Positions 1 through 13,600 of a stretch of DNA of 64,000 nucleotides are shown here, in pieces (positions within the stretch are counted from its first letter, which is position 1; each line of letters opens with the position of its first letter). Both the position numbers and the translations under genes were made by a program. Under the pieces are notes generated by a model. It searched no databases, was not told where the DNA came from, and saw nothing but the letters and a program-made list of their open reading frames with translations. This DNA is from Apostichopus japonicus. Lineage: Eukaryota > Echinodermata > Holothuroidea > Aspidochirotida > Stichopodidae. The stretch is from positions 16,330,764-16,394,763 of the forward strand of contig NC_092583.1 in the NCBI RefSeq assembly GCF_037975245.1, written 5' to 3'.

Positions 1-1315
1 GAGTACAAGTAAAGGGCATCACATACATACAGTACATACACGCATGAATACACACATATACACTCACACACATTATCACCATATACAGTCCTTTTATTTC
101 AGGGCAATGAATTAACTTTGGTCAATATTCATACCTTCTGAAACAACTTTATTGTCCAATATTTATCGAAACATTTAATAACAATATTCAAAGCCAACAC
201 CTACTATAGTAAGTATACAAGTCCCATTCCCATAATGCTAGCAGCTGTTCAAATTAACCAAATGAGGAAGCCAAAAAGTGAGTGACTCAGTGTTTTACGA
301 TACCCGTTTTATAAGTTACAAACAGATTGAACCATGCAACTTATTTGATTTTCAACAAAAAAGTAAATAAAAGTACTAAGGATGAATAGCAACTATGGTT
401 TAGTAGGTGCCAGGTGGATGGCATCAACGAACAATAAATACGACGGTTATATCCAATCTTTGAGATATGTTAGAGTATCACTTCCTCGTTATAAATCTAC
501 AGGACTCCCGACTTCTAAAACCAAAAGAGATATTTATGCGAGTGTTCTTGAGCGAAAAGGTTATGCCTGATGGACAACAATGAGAACTTTTAACATGATT
601 AGAATTGATCATCTTTCATCTTCCATAGAAGGTTAAATTTCAAAAAGAATACTGGTTCATATGGGCTATGACCAAGGGTCAAGATATATGAGAAGTTAAG
701 CACTTACTGTTCTCCACTTACTGGACCCATTTTGTGTGTGAACAAGTAATTTTACTTCGTTCCACTTATTCCAATGCATTCAGTGAAGTTTTGCTGTAAC
801 ATACTTTTGGCTAAAATAAGACTACAACTTTACATGTCAATATTTAACACTTGATTATTGAAGTAATGATATTCATTGTTAAACACATTTTTGTATCGAC
901 TCACTATTTATCGCGAACGGTCAAAACAGCAGTGTAGAGGGCAGTTTATCCCTCATCCCACGTTCTGCATAGATTATAGTTAAACTTGTAAGTAAAACTT
1001 GAGGGCCTGACTTTTCCATTCTAGCAGGATCTTCTTCAGAGGCTGATTTTAATCAAGTAAAATACAGTTAAGCTTCTCAGCTCTTGAGTGAGTTTACAAG
1101 GCTTTGACATCTGGAGGGACACAAAAATTTTCCACCCGACTCAAAATGGAGTTAAAAATAGCTGGTTGGCACAAGGCGTGCAATTCAATAAATAAAGCTT
1201 CAATTTTTTACTTGTGCTGGCTGATGGTAACATATATACAAATATCAGCAGTCAATAAAAAACACTTTTGACACAAGTCAAATTTTTTTTGGAAAGAAAA
1301 CTGACATTTTCTTAC
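1..1315 (-). other. LRP2 intron after E31, partial
   Basis: No coding exon seen. At about 1022-1047 there is a fragment (ctagcaggatcttcttcag) shared with the dispersed repeat copies at 52.1 and 57.9 kb. The remainder is AT-rich with no recognisable feature. Confidence 0.6.
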
Positions 1316-1447
1316 CAACACATTGCCGTTTTCGGTTGACTAATCTGAGGTTTCGTGGGCACGTGCATTCTGCCACATTATTCGGACCTCTAGTACAGTT
1401 ATGGCTGCATCCACCATTTGATACCTCGCACACTGAAACTTCGTCAC
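1316..1447 (-). CDS. lrp2: LRP2 E31: EGF-like domain after propeller 4
   Basis: [19 protein letters not shown], then [16 protein letters not shown], an LRP-type EGF matching the one that precedes cluster III in LRP2. Phase 1 to 1, acceptor attcacag, donor gtaaga. The intron separating it from E30 is about 11.7 kb. The gene continues beyond base 1. Confidence 0.94.
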
Positions 1448-1574
1448 CTGTGAATAAGGAGAAGAAAAATATTTCCTAAGAAGACATCTACTAAAACAAC
1501 ATTTGTTCACCTTCTGTTGTTTTGACTAGGGTTTGGACAAAGCACAAAGTTCTGTGAAGGCTATGGGAATGATA

Positions 1575-1606
<32 letters not shown>

Positions 1607-4600
1607 TACACTCATAAAATAATGGTTTGGATTTATCATGCAGCACAAAAAGCCCCCAGAAAAATGTCAAATTTTGCATATCAAGACAAAGCAGGAAAAT
1701 AGTATTTGTAATATGCTGAGAATATGTGCAGAAAGGATAAGTAAGAATGCATCAGTTCTATCATTGTGTAATTAGTGGTGTTGTTGTTCAATTTTACCAA
1801 ACTATTACATCATGTTACAGAACTTTGTGTAATTCCCTAGATGCAGCTCAAGAGCTGATTAAAACCACATCTATTTATCTCTTAAGCTAAGTTTATCATA
1901 AATATTCATATAATGATGAAAATGACAGTATTTTCTGCCTGTATATATCCAGGAAATTTTCTTGTACCGGCAGGGATATTTAAGAATTTGAAGGAAGTGT
2001 GTGCTCATTTTATTTTGATCATGGAAATGGGCATTTGTCCTTCGACCATGCATTTCAAATTAATTTCGTTCTGCGATTAAGAGAAGCTCATATTCTGCAT
2101 CAATAGCATAGAATCGCTTCAGGAAGTAGACCACTCAGATCGACTACATCCTACTGTACCTCAAATTAAATTCTTAACCTTTGAAATAATTGTTGTTGGT
2201 GTTGTTTTGCTTTATTCCATGACAACAATCATTAAAAAGATTTTTGCTTGTGTATAAATGTGTATAAATACACAAAATTGGGTTCAAAAGGTAGGAATAA
2301 TTACTGTCATTCTGCATAATGTGACAGAGCATAAACTTAATAAATTTTTTTAGGCATCCTTCCGAACAGTCCAATCGTTTGAAATGGTGAATTTAAAATA
2401 TTGAATTGCAATAAAAGCATCATCAACAATTTCTTCTGCCTTTGCAAAGATCTGCTGGAGTATTTTTAGTACCAGGGAATATTTTAATAAGTAACTGTTG
2501 TATCTGTTTTGATGATGTAAAGATGACTTTCCTTTCTTGAAGCCCATCAATAATCAGTAAGCAGACAAGTACCGTACATGTAACAGTATACCTCTTCTCA
2601 CAATTAAATTTTAATAGCTTTTGACAACAATTATTGATATATTATATGCAACCACCTGAGGATGTACACTTGCATCATTCAGATAACATCAATGTTAATT
2701 GTACATGCCTGACTATACTCTTCAAATGGAAGGAAACTTATAAAGGCAATTTGATTTCTAAGTAGTTTAGAATTTGTTCTACTTCACATCTAAATTGTTA
2801 TATATAATACTGTACCAGAAGCAATATGATAATTTTTGGGTTAATTATACTAAAATTGCACAATTTAAAGTCAGACTTTATGATCTACAATGGAATAAAA
2901 TTTTACATATTGTGTGCAATTTTATGAATCCAAAATACAAGAACCTTTAAAAGGTTTAACTTCAAGGAAGTTGTAAGGAGGAAATAAATTAAAAATGTTA
3001 CAGGGTATATATTTCAGGATATTTAACTTGTATTACCATGTTAGTTAAGGACATTTGGATACTTTCCAAATGCATTACTGCTGTCTTATTGAAAATCCTT
3101 TAGAAAATGGGACTATTAGAACTGGGATTTTGAGAACTGAGAGAGAATTTTTAAAAGTCTAGTGATGAGACACAGGTATCATATTATATTTATTTGACTT
3201 TATTCCAATCAATCAATCAATCAATCAATCAATGAAGAGAGTAATCAAGCATACAGTAGATGTCTCAAGAGTATAAAAAGGTGTGTGCGTGCATATCACT
3301 TTACCATAACTCTTTGGTTTAAAGATATATTCACCTTTAAAGGTTAAGTCTTAGAATTCCACTTTTATGCTAAATTATATCATTACATCAGTTCCTCAGT
3401 CTAGGCCAAGTTGCTGACGTTAAGAATTTTGTTTGATCCTGAGTCTGTGCAAACTAATGTTTTATTTTCTAAAAAGCAACAGGGTAAATCACAACTTCAG
3501 ACCCTCGCTGTTTAAGGGTTTTTTTTTTATTGTTATGTTAGAAAAAAAGATGCTCAAGAGCCAAAAGAAATTGCTTTCCAAACTGATAAGTTTATGTTTA
3601 ATTAAAATTACTGTTTCCAAAGAAACCAAACAATTTGAGAATTTGGTACCAAGCATTCTAAAACTAGTATATTCTTCAGAGGATTAATTATTTACATAGG
3701 ATGACCAGGTGGTAGCTAAAACTGAATGAATCGTTTCAAGACATCGTTCCAATCGGTGTCCATATCGACAAGAATGAACAACAAGACGATGAATGAACAA
3801 CAAGAACGACAAGACTGAACAATGAACATTGCTTATCTTTAATATTGCAATTTGCATTTAACGTTCTACTCAGGATAGCCGACAGGAATTCAGGCCAAAA
3901 ACAAGGTACAGAAGCGTTGAAATGGGATCTTCAATGAATCCATTGTTGAATATTTTATCCTTGCAAGTCCAATCTTTGAATGACATCTCATATTTTCTGC
4001 TAGCTACTGTGACCCTAAAAAGGCTCTTTGTAGACTGCAAGTATACTCTACTGTAGCCTCAACACAATGGCGAATGGAATCACACAGCATAACTATCTCC
4101 CTACATCACCCAAGAAATCTTCACTCAAACATTTATCCAGACGTACTAGCTCCCTGCATCATCCTAATATAATTCAGCATCCCTGGTTCTACCAGCTATA
4201 CAACATCCCTGCATCACCAAATGTTCTGTTATTGTTATTGTCTCCCTGTATCACCCATGATATATACTCCAACCTCCCAGCTCCCTGCATCACCAATATA
4301 CCCTACCAGCTTCGGTTACTCCCTGTGTCACCCATGATATATACTCCAACCTCCCCAGCTCCCTGCATCACCAATATACCCTACCAGCTATACAACATCC
4401 CTGCATCACCAATTGTTCTGTTATTGTTAAATTTATTGTCTCCCTGTATCACCCATGATATATACTCCAACCTCCCCAGCTCCCTGCATCACCAATATAC
4501 CCCCTACCAGCTATACAACATCCCTGCATCACCCAAATGTTCTGCTATTGTTATTGTCTCCCTGTATCACCCATGATATATACTCCAACCTCCCCAACTC

Positions 4601-7600
4601 CCTGCATCACCAATATACTGTACCCTACCAGCTATACAACATCCCTGCATCACCAAATGTTCTGTTATTGTTATTGTCTCACTGTATCACCCATGATATA
4701 CTCCAACCTCCCCAGCTCCCTGCATCACCAATATACCCTACCAGCTTCGGTTACTCGACCTGTATCACCCATGATATATACTCCAACCTCCCCAGCTCCC
4801 TGCATCACCAATATACCCTACCAGCTATACAACATCCCTGCATCACCAAATGTTATGTTATTGTTATTGTCTCCCTGTATCACCCATGATATATACTCCA
4901 ACCTCACCAACTCCCTGCATCACCTATATATATTCTACCAGCTTCGGTTACTCCCTGCATCAACCATTTACTTAAATACAAACTTTGCTATCTCCCTGCA
5001 TAATCCATATATTACTGCGACTCCCAGCACCACCCAAGTACTCCACCGGCTTTATTAACTGCTACCCACATCACCCATACTCTGTCCGTTATTTTACCAC
5101 CCTGTATCACCAATATACCCTACAAGCTTTTTAGTTCCTTGCATCAAACACAACAATGACATAACTGGCTCCAAACCGAGCCATCTCAGATATTTTGTTT
5201 CCAACCTTAGAAAAGGTTGGCCATCTTACAATAGGCAAATCACTCAAGCCTTTACTGTATACCTTATCCCATCTAAATACATCTTGGTATTTCAATTGAA
5301 TGCCTGCTAACCATTCAAACTGGTAGAATGTTTGAATCATGCAAATAACAATTTGTTACTCAGACAGGTTTTTGCATTACTTTAACTATCCCCCAAAATC
5401 CAATTGAATATATTAATTTCAAAACTGTGGACTATTTCCATTGTTAGAAACGAAAATTGGCTTTTAACAAACTAAATTAATATTCACGACAAAAAATAGA
5501 CAGAATAGAAGAAAAAAAATAGAAAAAAGTTCACAGCATATTGTTCTCTTGAATATCCATCACATAGAAACTATATGGTTTTAATGAGTAAATACTAACC
5601 TTCCGTGGTACTACTTTGATATGAAAGACCTGCATTGGTAGTCCCCTCAAAACTGGAAGGCACTGTTGCTACAGTAACCGTAGAGTTTGGAATGTCTGTA
5701 CTCTGACAACTTGTCATCCACACACATACACATAACATCAACTTTATGATAATAATGTTCCCTGCTGGGTTTGGATCAAATTTCATGCTAGCCATACTAA
5801 TTGCTCTGTACAGCAGTAACACTGCAGTACGATGATTTATATTGTCAGGTACACAAATATTTTATTGAAGAAACACTTCCCATTTCTTCCCCTTTCTTTT
5901 ATGTGTTGCTTTCTGCATCAATGTATATATAGAGTGCTATGGTACACCACACTATTTGAACTAGATGTACTTAATTCATAGTCAGTTGCAAAATGAACCA
6001 ATGAACTAAATACACTGTAGACTGTTGAAGTTAATCGGTTGACTAGGCACTGAGAACTCACTTCTTTTATTAATACAATGTACACACAGTATTCTTATGA
6101 TCACATCACTATACGGACGGACGGACGGCAGATAAAATATATTTAGAGTCAACTTCAATCTTCACAAATGTTGGATTTTACAAACAATTCAAAAAGTGAC
6201 TGAATGTAACATGGAATTGCACAGACTATCATCAACAGGAATTTACAACAAACATATAAGATAGGCAGAGAAAAATATTGCCATAGAAAGTCAATTTGAT
6301 AATAAACAGATTTTGGTCTTAATAAAAATTTGGTAATGACTTGTTTGATGACAAAGCATTGTAAAGCAGCACATCTCAAATGGTTCTCTGAAGCAAATGT
6401 GATGAAAGATTATGCAAGAGCAGTCATATGATCAAGAATAATTAAAATCCAAGAGGCAAACTCCAAGAAATATGTATAAATTTATTTCCTTGTAATCTAG
6501 AAGATTCAAAAATCAATGTTCTCCTCTTCCATTTGAAGTTGTGTAAACAAAATGAATGTATTCCTTGTGTAACTGCTGAACTGGACGCATCAATACAGCA
6601 AACAGTTAGGAAGAAATCCCCAGTGCTTCCAGATCTAAGACAAATCACAATATAAATTCTATCACCACAAAAAGCTTCAGAATTTAGAGACCAGGAAAAC
6701 CATCCAAGCAAGAGATAGAATGGCTAATCCAAGATTTGAAAAAGACTTTAAATGTTTGCATGCTGTATTTTTGCACACACAGACACAGACACACACACAC
6801 AGCTTCTACTAGCTTGAAGTTCTCACTGATGTCAGTACTTGAATTGCACTGGTCATGTAAAATCAATAACAATTCACTTTTTAAGAAAAGGTTACATAAC
6901 CTCCCCTACACAAACAATGGAATAACCTCTTAGAGAATTCAGCAAGGATGATAACAGTGAACTGTACAATGGAGGAATATACCATTGGCAGGATAGGGTA
7001 AAGTAACAATCAACTTAGACTTAGAGAGGGTAAAAGTTAACAGAATGAAGATACTTTCTGGTTGAAATTTGCAATGGTTTTGGTCAACTTTCAGGTTTAT
7101 AAAATGCCCAAGTCTCTGAAACAAGGCAGATCATTAGTTTGACACTAAATTAAGTTTTGGTTCAAATAGAAACAGGACAAAAATGTGACTTTGCTTTAAA
7201 ATGTTATATGCTATTAACACATACACAATGATGAAATCATGTACAGGGGAGGAGGGGAGTGGAAGGGGGGAGGAGGGGAGTGGAAGGGAGGGAGAGGGCA
7301 ATGCAACCGGTTTTTAAGAACAAGTAGAATCATCCACTCCTCTCTTAATAACAACAAATGAATGAAAGAACTCTAGTAGATTGTTTTTTTATTCAATAAA
7401 TGTCGAAAATCAATAGGTTTAAGTTGGTAACTGGTCAGAAACTAACAACTAACATTTTAAATCGATGCCTTTAGGCAGACAGTTTGTCTTAATATGTTAG
7501 AGAAACAATGGGTTCTAGTAATGTTTCAATAGCCAATCTGGTTTTAAGAAAATCATGTCATATATACTAATGGTTGAAAGTGGGTCAAGTTGTTTCCTTT

Positions 7601-10600
7601 GTGTACCCAATTTTTTCATATCTCTGGAATTCTTTCAGGACAAATGATAATTACCTTGGCTCCTCAGTGCAGGCCTAAATGTTAAGTTTAATCCACTGTT
7701 GTATAAGTTCTTATTAATATACCAAAATATGTTATTTGTCTAAACAACAGAGCACCCTTCATGGGTGACATATTCAATCACCATTTGTTCTTGACATATG
7801 TGTCAAAATATAAAATTGTATAACATGTTATTTTCCCACTTGTTTTGTGTTGCATAATGAAGAACTAACTTTAATAATGATGTTATGTGATAGACTAAGT
7901 AGTCCAGCAGTTTTAATTCATGAGCCTCAGATAAATTAAAAGGATCATCAAAATGGTATAGTAGTGCAACCGAGACTGATAGCAATGTATTTTGACGATA
8001 AACAAAAATAAATGAAAATTGATTTAGTGTCTTTAGTCATCCTTCTACACAGTTAAATAAATTTGTCAACATTCCCTTCAAATTTGAGGAAAATTTGTTA
8101 ATATGTCTAGAGTTCTTACATGGAAAACTCTATAATGAATTTCACATTGCTAGATCAGCTGGAGACAACCCCATTTCACCAGTAAAACCCAGTGGCGGAG
8201 CTAGGGGTATTGGTCAGAGGGGGGGCGAGAATGGTCAGTAGGGTCGCTTTCGACACTATCTAAGCGGAGCGCCACCACAGGTTGGCGCGGAGCCTTGCTA
8301 ATTTGCAGATAAACGAAGAATAAATAGCTGATAAATTAAAGACTGCCGTTAGAGTATTTTGTCAGAAACATTAAACCAACAAAATGTGACAAATGTCAAT
8401 AGGTAGAGCGCAATAAAAAAGTCAATAATCGCGAATAAGTGAAAAGTGATAAAAAGCTGAAAAGGGTGCCAGCAGTCCATTTGAGTCCGTCAGGGGGGCA
8501 TCCGTCCCCCGACTGTATGGACGCTCCGCCACTGATAAATCCTGAATGTGAAAATACTGCATGTTCTCTTTAACTTTCCATAGTCCATCAGTTTTAAATG
8601 GACATGAGTACAATGACTAACAATAAGAAATGCTGAGTAAGAGCTATTAATTGTCATTTGACCTTAAGTGACCTTAAGGACTACTACCAGTTCATAATGC
8701 AATAGTTTAAAAGCTACAGTTTTAGGCTCAGATTTTTCCACGGGGGGGGGGGGGGGGGGAGGGATTTACTTTCAGTACACTGGAAGGGAAGGAATAGGAC
8801 CTGGGCACCAAGAAGGGTAGCCTACTTGTACAATTAACACATGATATTGGACTTAATCCTGCTTAAGACATTAAAGTTTTCATATTTTTTTTTATCTCTA
8901 TTGATATCATGAGACATTTGGCAATTTTTTATTTGTTCATCAATTTATTGTTTGTGTCTTGTTATTATATATGGAGGTTATTGTGTATGTACATCAAACA
9001 GACTATGTGTACTGAAGTTATTGTGTATACATATCAAACATACAGTGTAAAGGTTATTGTATTTATGCCAAACATACAATGCACCGAAGATATTGTGTAT
9101 ACCACACTATATACTTAAGTTATTACACAAAACAGAATATGTGTACTGAAGTTATTTCGAATATATTTACTGAACATACAGTGTATAGGTTATTGTTTAT
9201 ATGCCAAACATACAATGCACTGAAGATATTGTGTATATGCACCAAACTACAAAACAGACTATGTGTACTGAAATTATTGTGTATATACCAAACATATAGT
9301 GTATTAGTTATTGTATATATGCCAAACATACAATGCACTGAAGATATTGTGTATATGCACCAAACTATATACTGTAGTTATACACAAAACAGACTATGTG
9401 AACTGAAGTTATTGCGTATGTATACCAAACATGAGATATACTTAAGTTACTGCTTATAAACCAAACTGACTTATTGTGCATGCACATGAAACGTATTTTT
9501 TACTGAAGTTATTGTGTATATAGACCAAACATACTGCGCACTGAAGTAATTGTGTAAATGTACACCAAACATAAAGGGCAAAAAGGTTTTAAAAAAACAA
9601 AGGAAAATGTCTGTTTTTTGAAGTTTTGTCCAGTTTGACAAGTAATTAATGTCAAAAGGTGTCTGGTCAACAAATTATATTAGTTTAGGTTTTTTTTTCG
9701 CGGCTTGAAAAATTAACATTTTTTTTTTTGTCATAGTTCTTAGGTTTGGTAATTATTATAAAGGTAGGTATTATAATTTTCGGTTAATGTTACTGCTAGG
9801 AAAGTTCCTATTTCAATTTTTTTGGGAGATATGACAAATTTAATGTTTCTTAACACACAAGGCTTGATCAAGTCTAAATATGACATCACTGATGTCTTTC
9901 ATTTTTTTAATGTCTTCCTTATTTATTACAATGTTTAATTTTTGTATTGGAGATGTGATTCGAAAATGACTGAATCTAATATATTGAACCACTTAACATG
10001 AATAAACTAATGATGGAATCAGGTTTCATCGTCAACTGTAATTTGTATAGGTTTTTACAGTGCGTGTAATAGTCGCTTTCATTATAGGCTTTTTGATTTC
10101 TTAAAATTAAGCAACTCTGATTACCATTCAGTGTGAATTTGTACAATTGTATAAAAATTTATGACAAGAAAAACAAAGAGCAAGTACATGGCATCAGATC
10201 CTAGTGGCACTTTACAAAATGGTTGCTTCCAGACACCACTTTTACACAAGAAATTTGATCTCCCAAAAGATTTTTCTTAGCTGTTTGGGGGAGTTTTTCC
10301 TCACAGAGGGCAAAGATGATGGTTGTTGGAATTGTGTCTCTGTTTACAATTATAATGAGTATTAATTATTTACAATATTATATCATTTAATAGTGTATTT
10401 TGTAAAGACCAACCAACACAACTTTTGTTGGATGAAAGTGCTCACATTTAAGTTTTCCTTGTAATAATGTGTAACTATTTATTGATCATTCATGGCTACA
10501 TTTTTTTTAATGATTATTAGCTGCGGTGTGTGTGGTCTTCATGTCTCCCATACTGGGTGGGAAACACTTCAAAATGAGGACAAATGGTTTCGATGACATC

Positions 10601-13600
10601 GTAAAACAGACGGGAAGGATCATCATCAGGGAGAGATTTCCATCCGGTTTGCGGTCCTAGCGGTGTGACTCAGATGATCCTTAACATAGTAAGCGGACTG
10701 GCCGAGTTATTCCACGTAGCAGATGACCGACGGAGCACACTAACTGATGCTACATTGCTATCTTCAGTGCCGCTATTAGTTTTTATAATAAGGATTTTGT
10801 GAGGTCATGGTAGTTTGGCCCTATTTTGTGCCTCATGTTTGACAATATTTTGATAATTTTTGTGTAAATGATATTGATTTTGTATTTTATATCTTTTGAT
10901 CATTTCGTCTGTATAAAATTTTTTAAAATAATAATTTAACCTTTTCTTGGGATTTAATAAAGTATTACATACTTACTCTTATTTATAAATGAATAATAAA
11001 GAAATACAACACACAATTAACTGCCCTATTAAAAAAGAATAAAGACTGTTTCATTCCTTAATTAAGAAGGCACAGATCCACATACACCTACTTCATTCAG
11101 ATTTGCTAATCATCCCTAAACATTTGAATGATCAAAAGGTAATACTTTAACACAGAGCATTCACATTAATGTAAACATGTAATCTGTGAATTGCTTGTAA
11201 TTTGAAAATGTCAAGTACTGCATAAAAAGTTCAATGCAAAAGAATTCATTTGCACACACAATAATATACACAACACCCAATATGTAAGAAAACATAATAT
11301 GCCTTCTTTAGTTGCTATTAGAAAAAGCTTACAAAAGCACTTCATCAACATGTACTAGAACTGCAAAATGAAACTGGTGGGGGAAGGGGGGGGTGAGGGA
11401 AGGGAGAGGAAGGGTGGTTCTGTTTTTTTTGGGGGGGTTCTCATTTCTAATTGTAAAGTTCTGTATTTTTTCAGGGAGTGTCACTACCCGACAAGACCTA
11501 TAGGGTTTTTCAGTACACTTCTTTTCACAAGGTTCGTTTCTTATCTCCTTCTAAGTCATATGTGATACTCATGTTGTGATAGAACAAAAATAAATAAATG
11601 CAATGAAATATGAAAGGACTGAGAAACTAACATCTAAATAAATTAAACACACCAACAAAAAACAACTTATCTCAATAATCTCAATAATATGATAACAATA
11701 ATCTCAATAATATGATAACAGTACATTGCTGTTGTATGTATGATGACATAGTGACTCATATATATATATTATTAGCTGTGACCTTTGGTTCCAGAGCACA
11801 AATGAGAAGATCCAGATTTTGAGCCCCTTTGGGTGCTTTTACACTAGATCTGGATCAGATCACCTGATGTTATCAGACGATGATCTCTCAATGGGGTAAA
11901 CTAAATGCATTTGATCAAACTGAACTGCATTTACACTACAATTGAATCTGGACGTAAGGATCAGATCTTGACATCGAGATCTGATCCGGAAATAGTGTCA
12001 AAGCACCCTTTGTGTCCTTCCTAATCCTTTTTTCCCCACTAAACTTATAAACCTGTACACCATATAATCATGCACAAACATAAAACAAAGAAATATCTAT
12101 GAAGAGATGTATGTCGTCAGGGATTCATTACAAAACACACTCCAGTTTCCCCCCCCCCCCCCCTCGAGATTGGAGAAATAACAGTTGTTCTGCTTCAGTC
12201 CAGAATGTTAATTACTCATCACTCCTATAAATGAAACATATGGATCACATGAATGCCCCTCAAAATGAAACATATGGAAACATATGGATCACTTGACACA
12301 GCCGAAATAGTTACAGTCTGCAAATTATGGGACACGTCCTAAAAGTGACTGGGTCAAACATTTATTGATAGGTTGTGGGAGTCTTACAGACATTGGAATA
12401 TTTATCTACAATTATCAGTTTTTATAGAGGTATCAATTTGGGTAGTCTTTTAACATCATGCCCATAGCTAGCTTTCATTCATTCTGTGCGTCGATACTGA
12501 AGGATGGGGTCGTGCGATGGGGTAATGGCTCTGTCCTCATGAAAGGGTTACTGGTTGTGGGCCTAACAGTGTGAGGGGTATTCAATACAGGCTGACTGTC
12601 ATAGAGATGGGAGACAACAGCCTACTCAGCAGACCTTTCAAAATTTATGTAATAGATGGCGCTCTTCAAAAATATGAAGAGGCTACCAGACAAGGCATAT
12701 GTTTTTTATACAAGGAAAGACCCTATTCAGTGAAATAAGTTTCAAAATGAAAATGTTTAATATTTGTGTGAGACAGATGTGAAAAAAAGTATCTGAATGC
12801 GAAAGAAAATTGTTCAAATTGGATAGAAATGTCAATTATTTACTTGAATATTGGTTCTCTAAGGCTTAATCTGTTGTGTGACCTTATTTTGATCAATAAT
12901 AGTCAGTCACTTGGTACTAAAATTACCTCAAGTTGACAGCCAACCTCAATGGCTGTTTCCAGAGAGAATGTTCATTAAGTCAAGCTAATTAAAATCATGA
13001 CCATACAATAATACTATAACAACAAGGAAGTACCAAGATGAATAAACAAGGGCTGTATATGATAAAACAGGGTGTTATAATAGAGTATCAAGCAAAATGA
13101 CAAAATGTTTTTCCACTTACAAGTTTCTGTTTCTCCTTCATAGACTCCAAGTGCCAGAGCCCTAGCAGAAACACTCACTACTACATCAAATGCACCTCCA
13201 GTGTCCTTATCCATTCTCACAATGGAAAACCTGTAGCCTGTGTTCTGCATGGCAAAGAGTGTGTTCCCTGTGACAGCTAATTGCACCGCAGCAAAGCTCT
13301 CGGATATCACTTCTCTGTTATTCCCATCAAAATCGACCCTGGACAGTTTTGTTCTAAAATGATAAAAGTCAAAGGCAGAAGTGATGCGAAATGAAACTTT
13401 AACGCAGGAGAAGTGTGTTTTGTTAAGTTCCAAAAAAAAGTTAGTTTTATAAACCAACTAGGTAAACAACTCTTTCTTCTCATAATATCAACTGGAAACT
13501 CCTGTACCTCCCAAAACTCTCTAGAAACTCAAAAGCTAAATGATTCCTTTTTACATAACAACTTTAAGTAGTAGCAGAATTGCACACAAGATTTATAACT

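Noticed and set aside
4067-5058. Three overlapping + strand open frames of 144-173 codons
   Set aside because: They lie wholly in the 115-125 bp minisatellite; His/Thr/Pro/Tyr-rich repeats from the repeat unit, no splice or start context.
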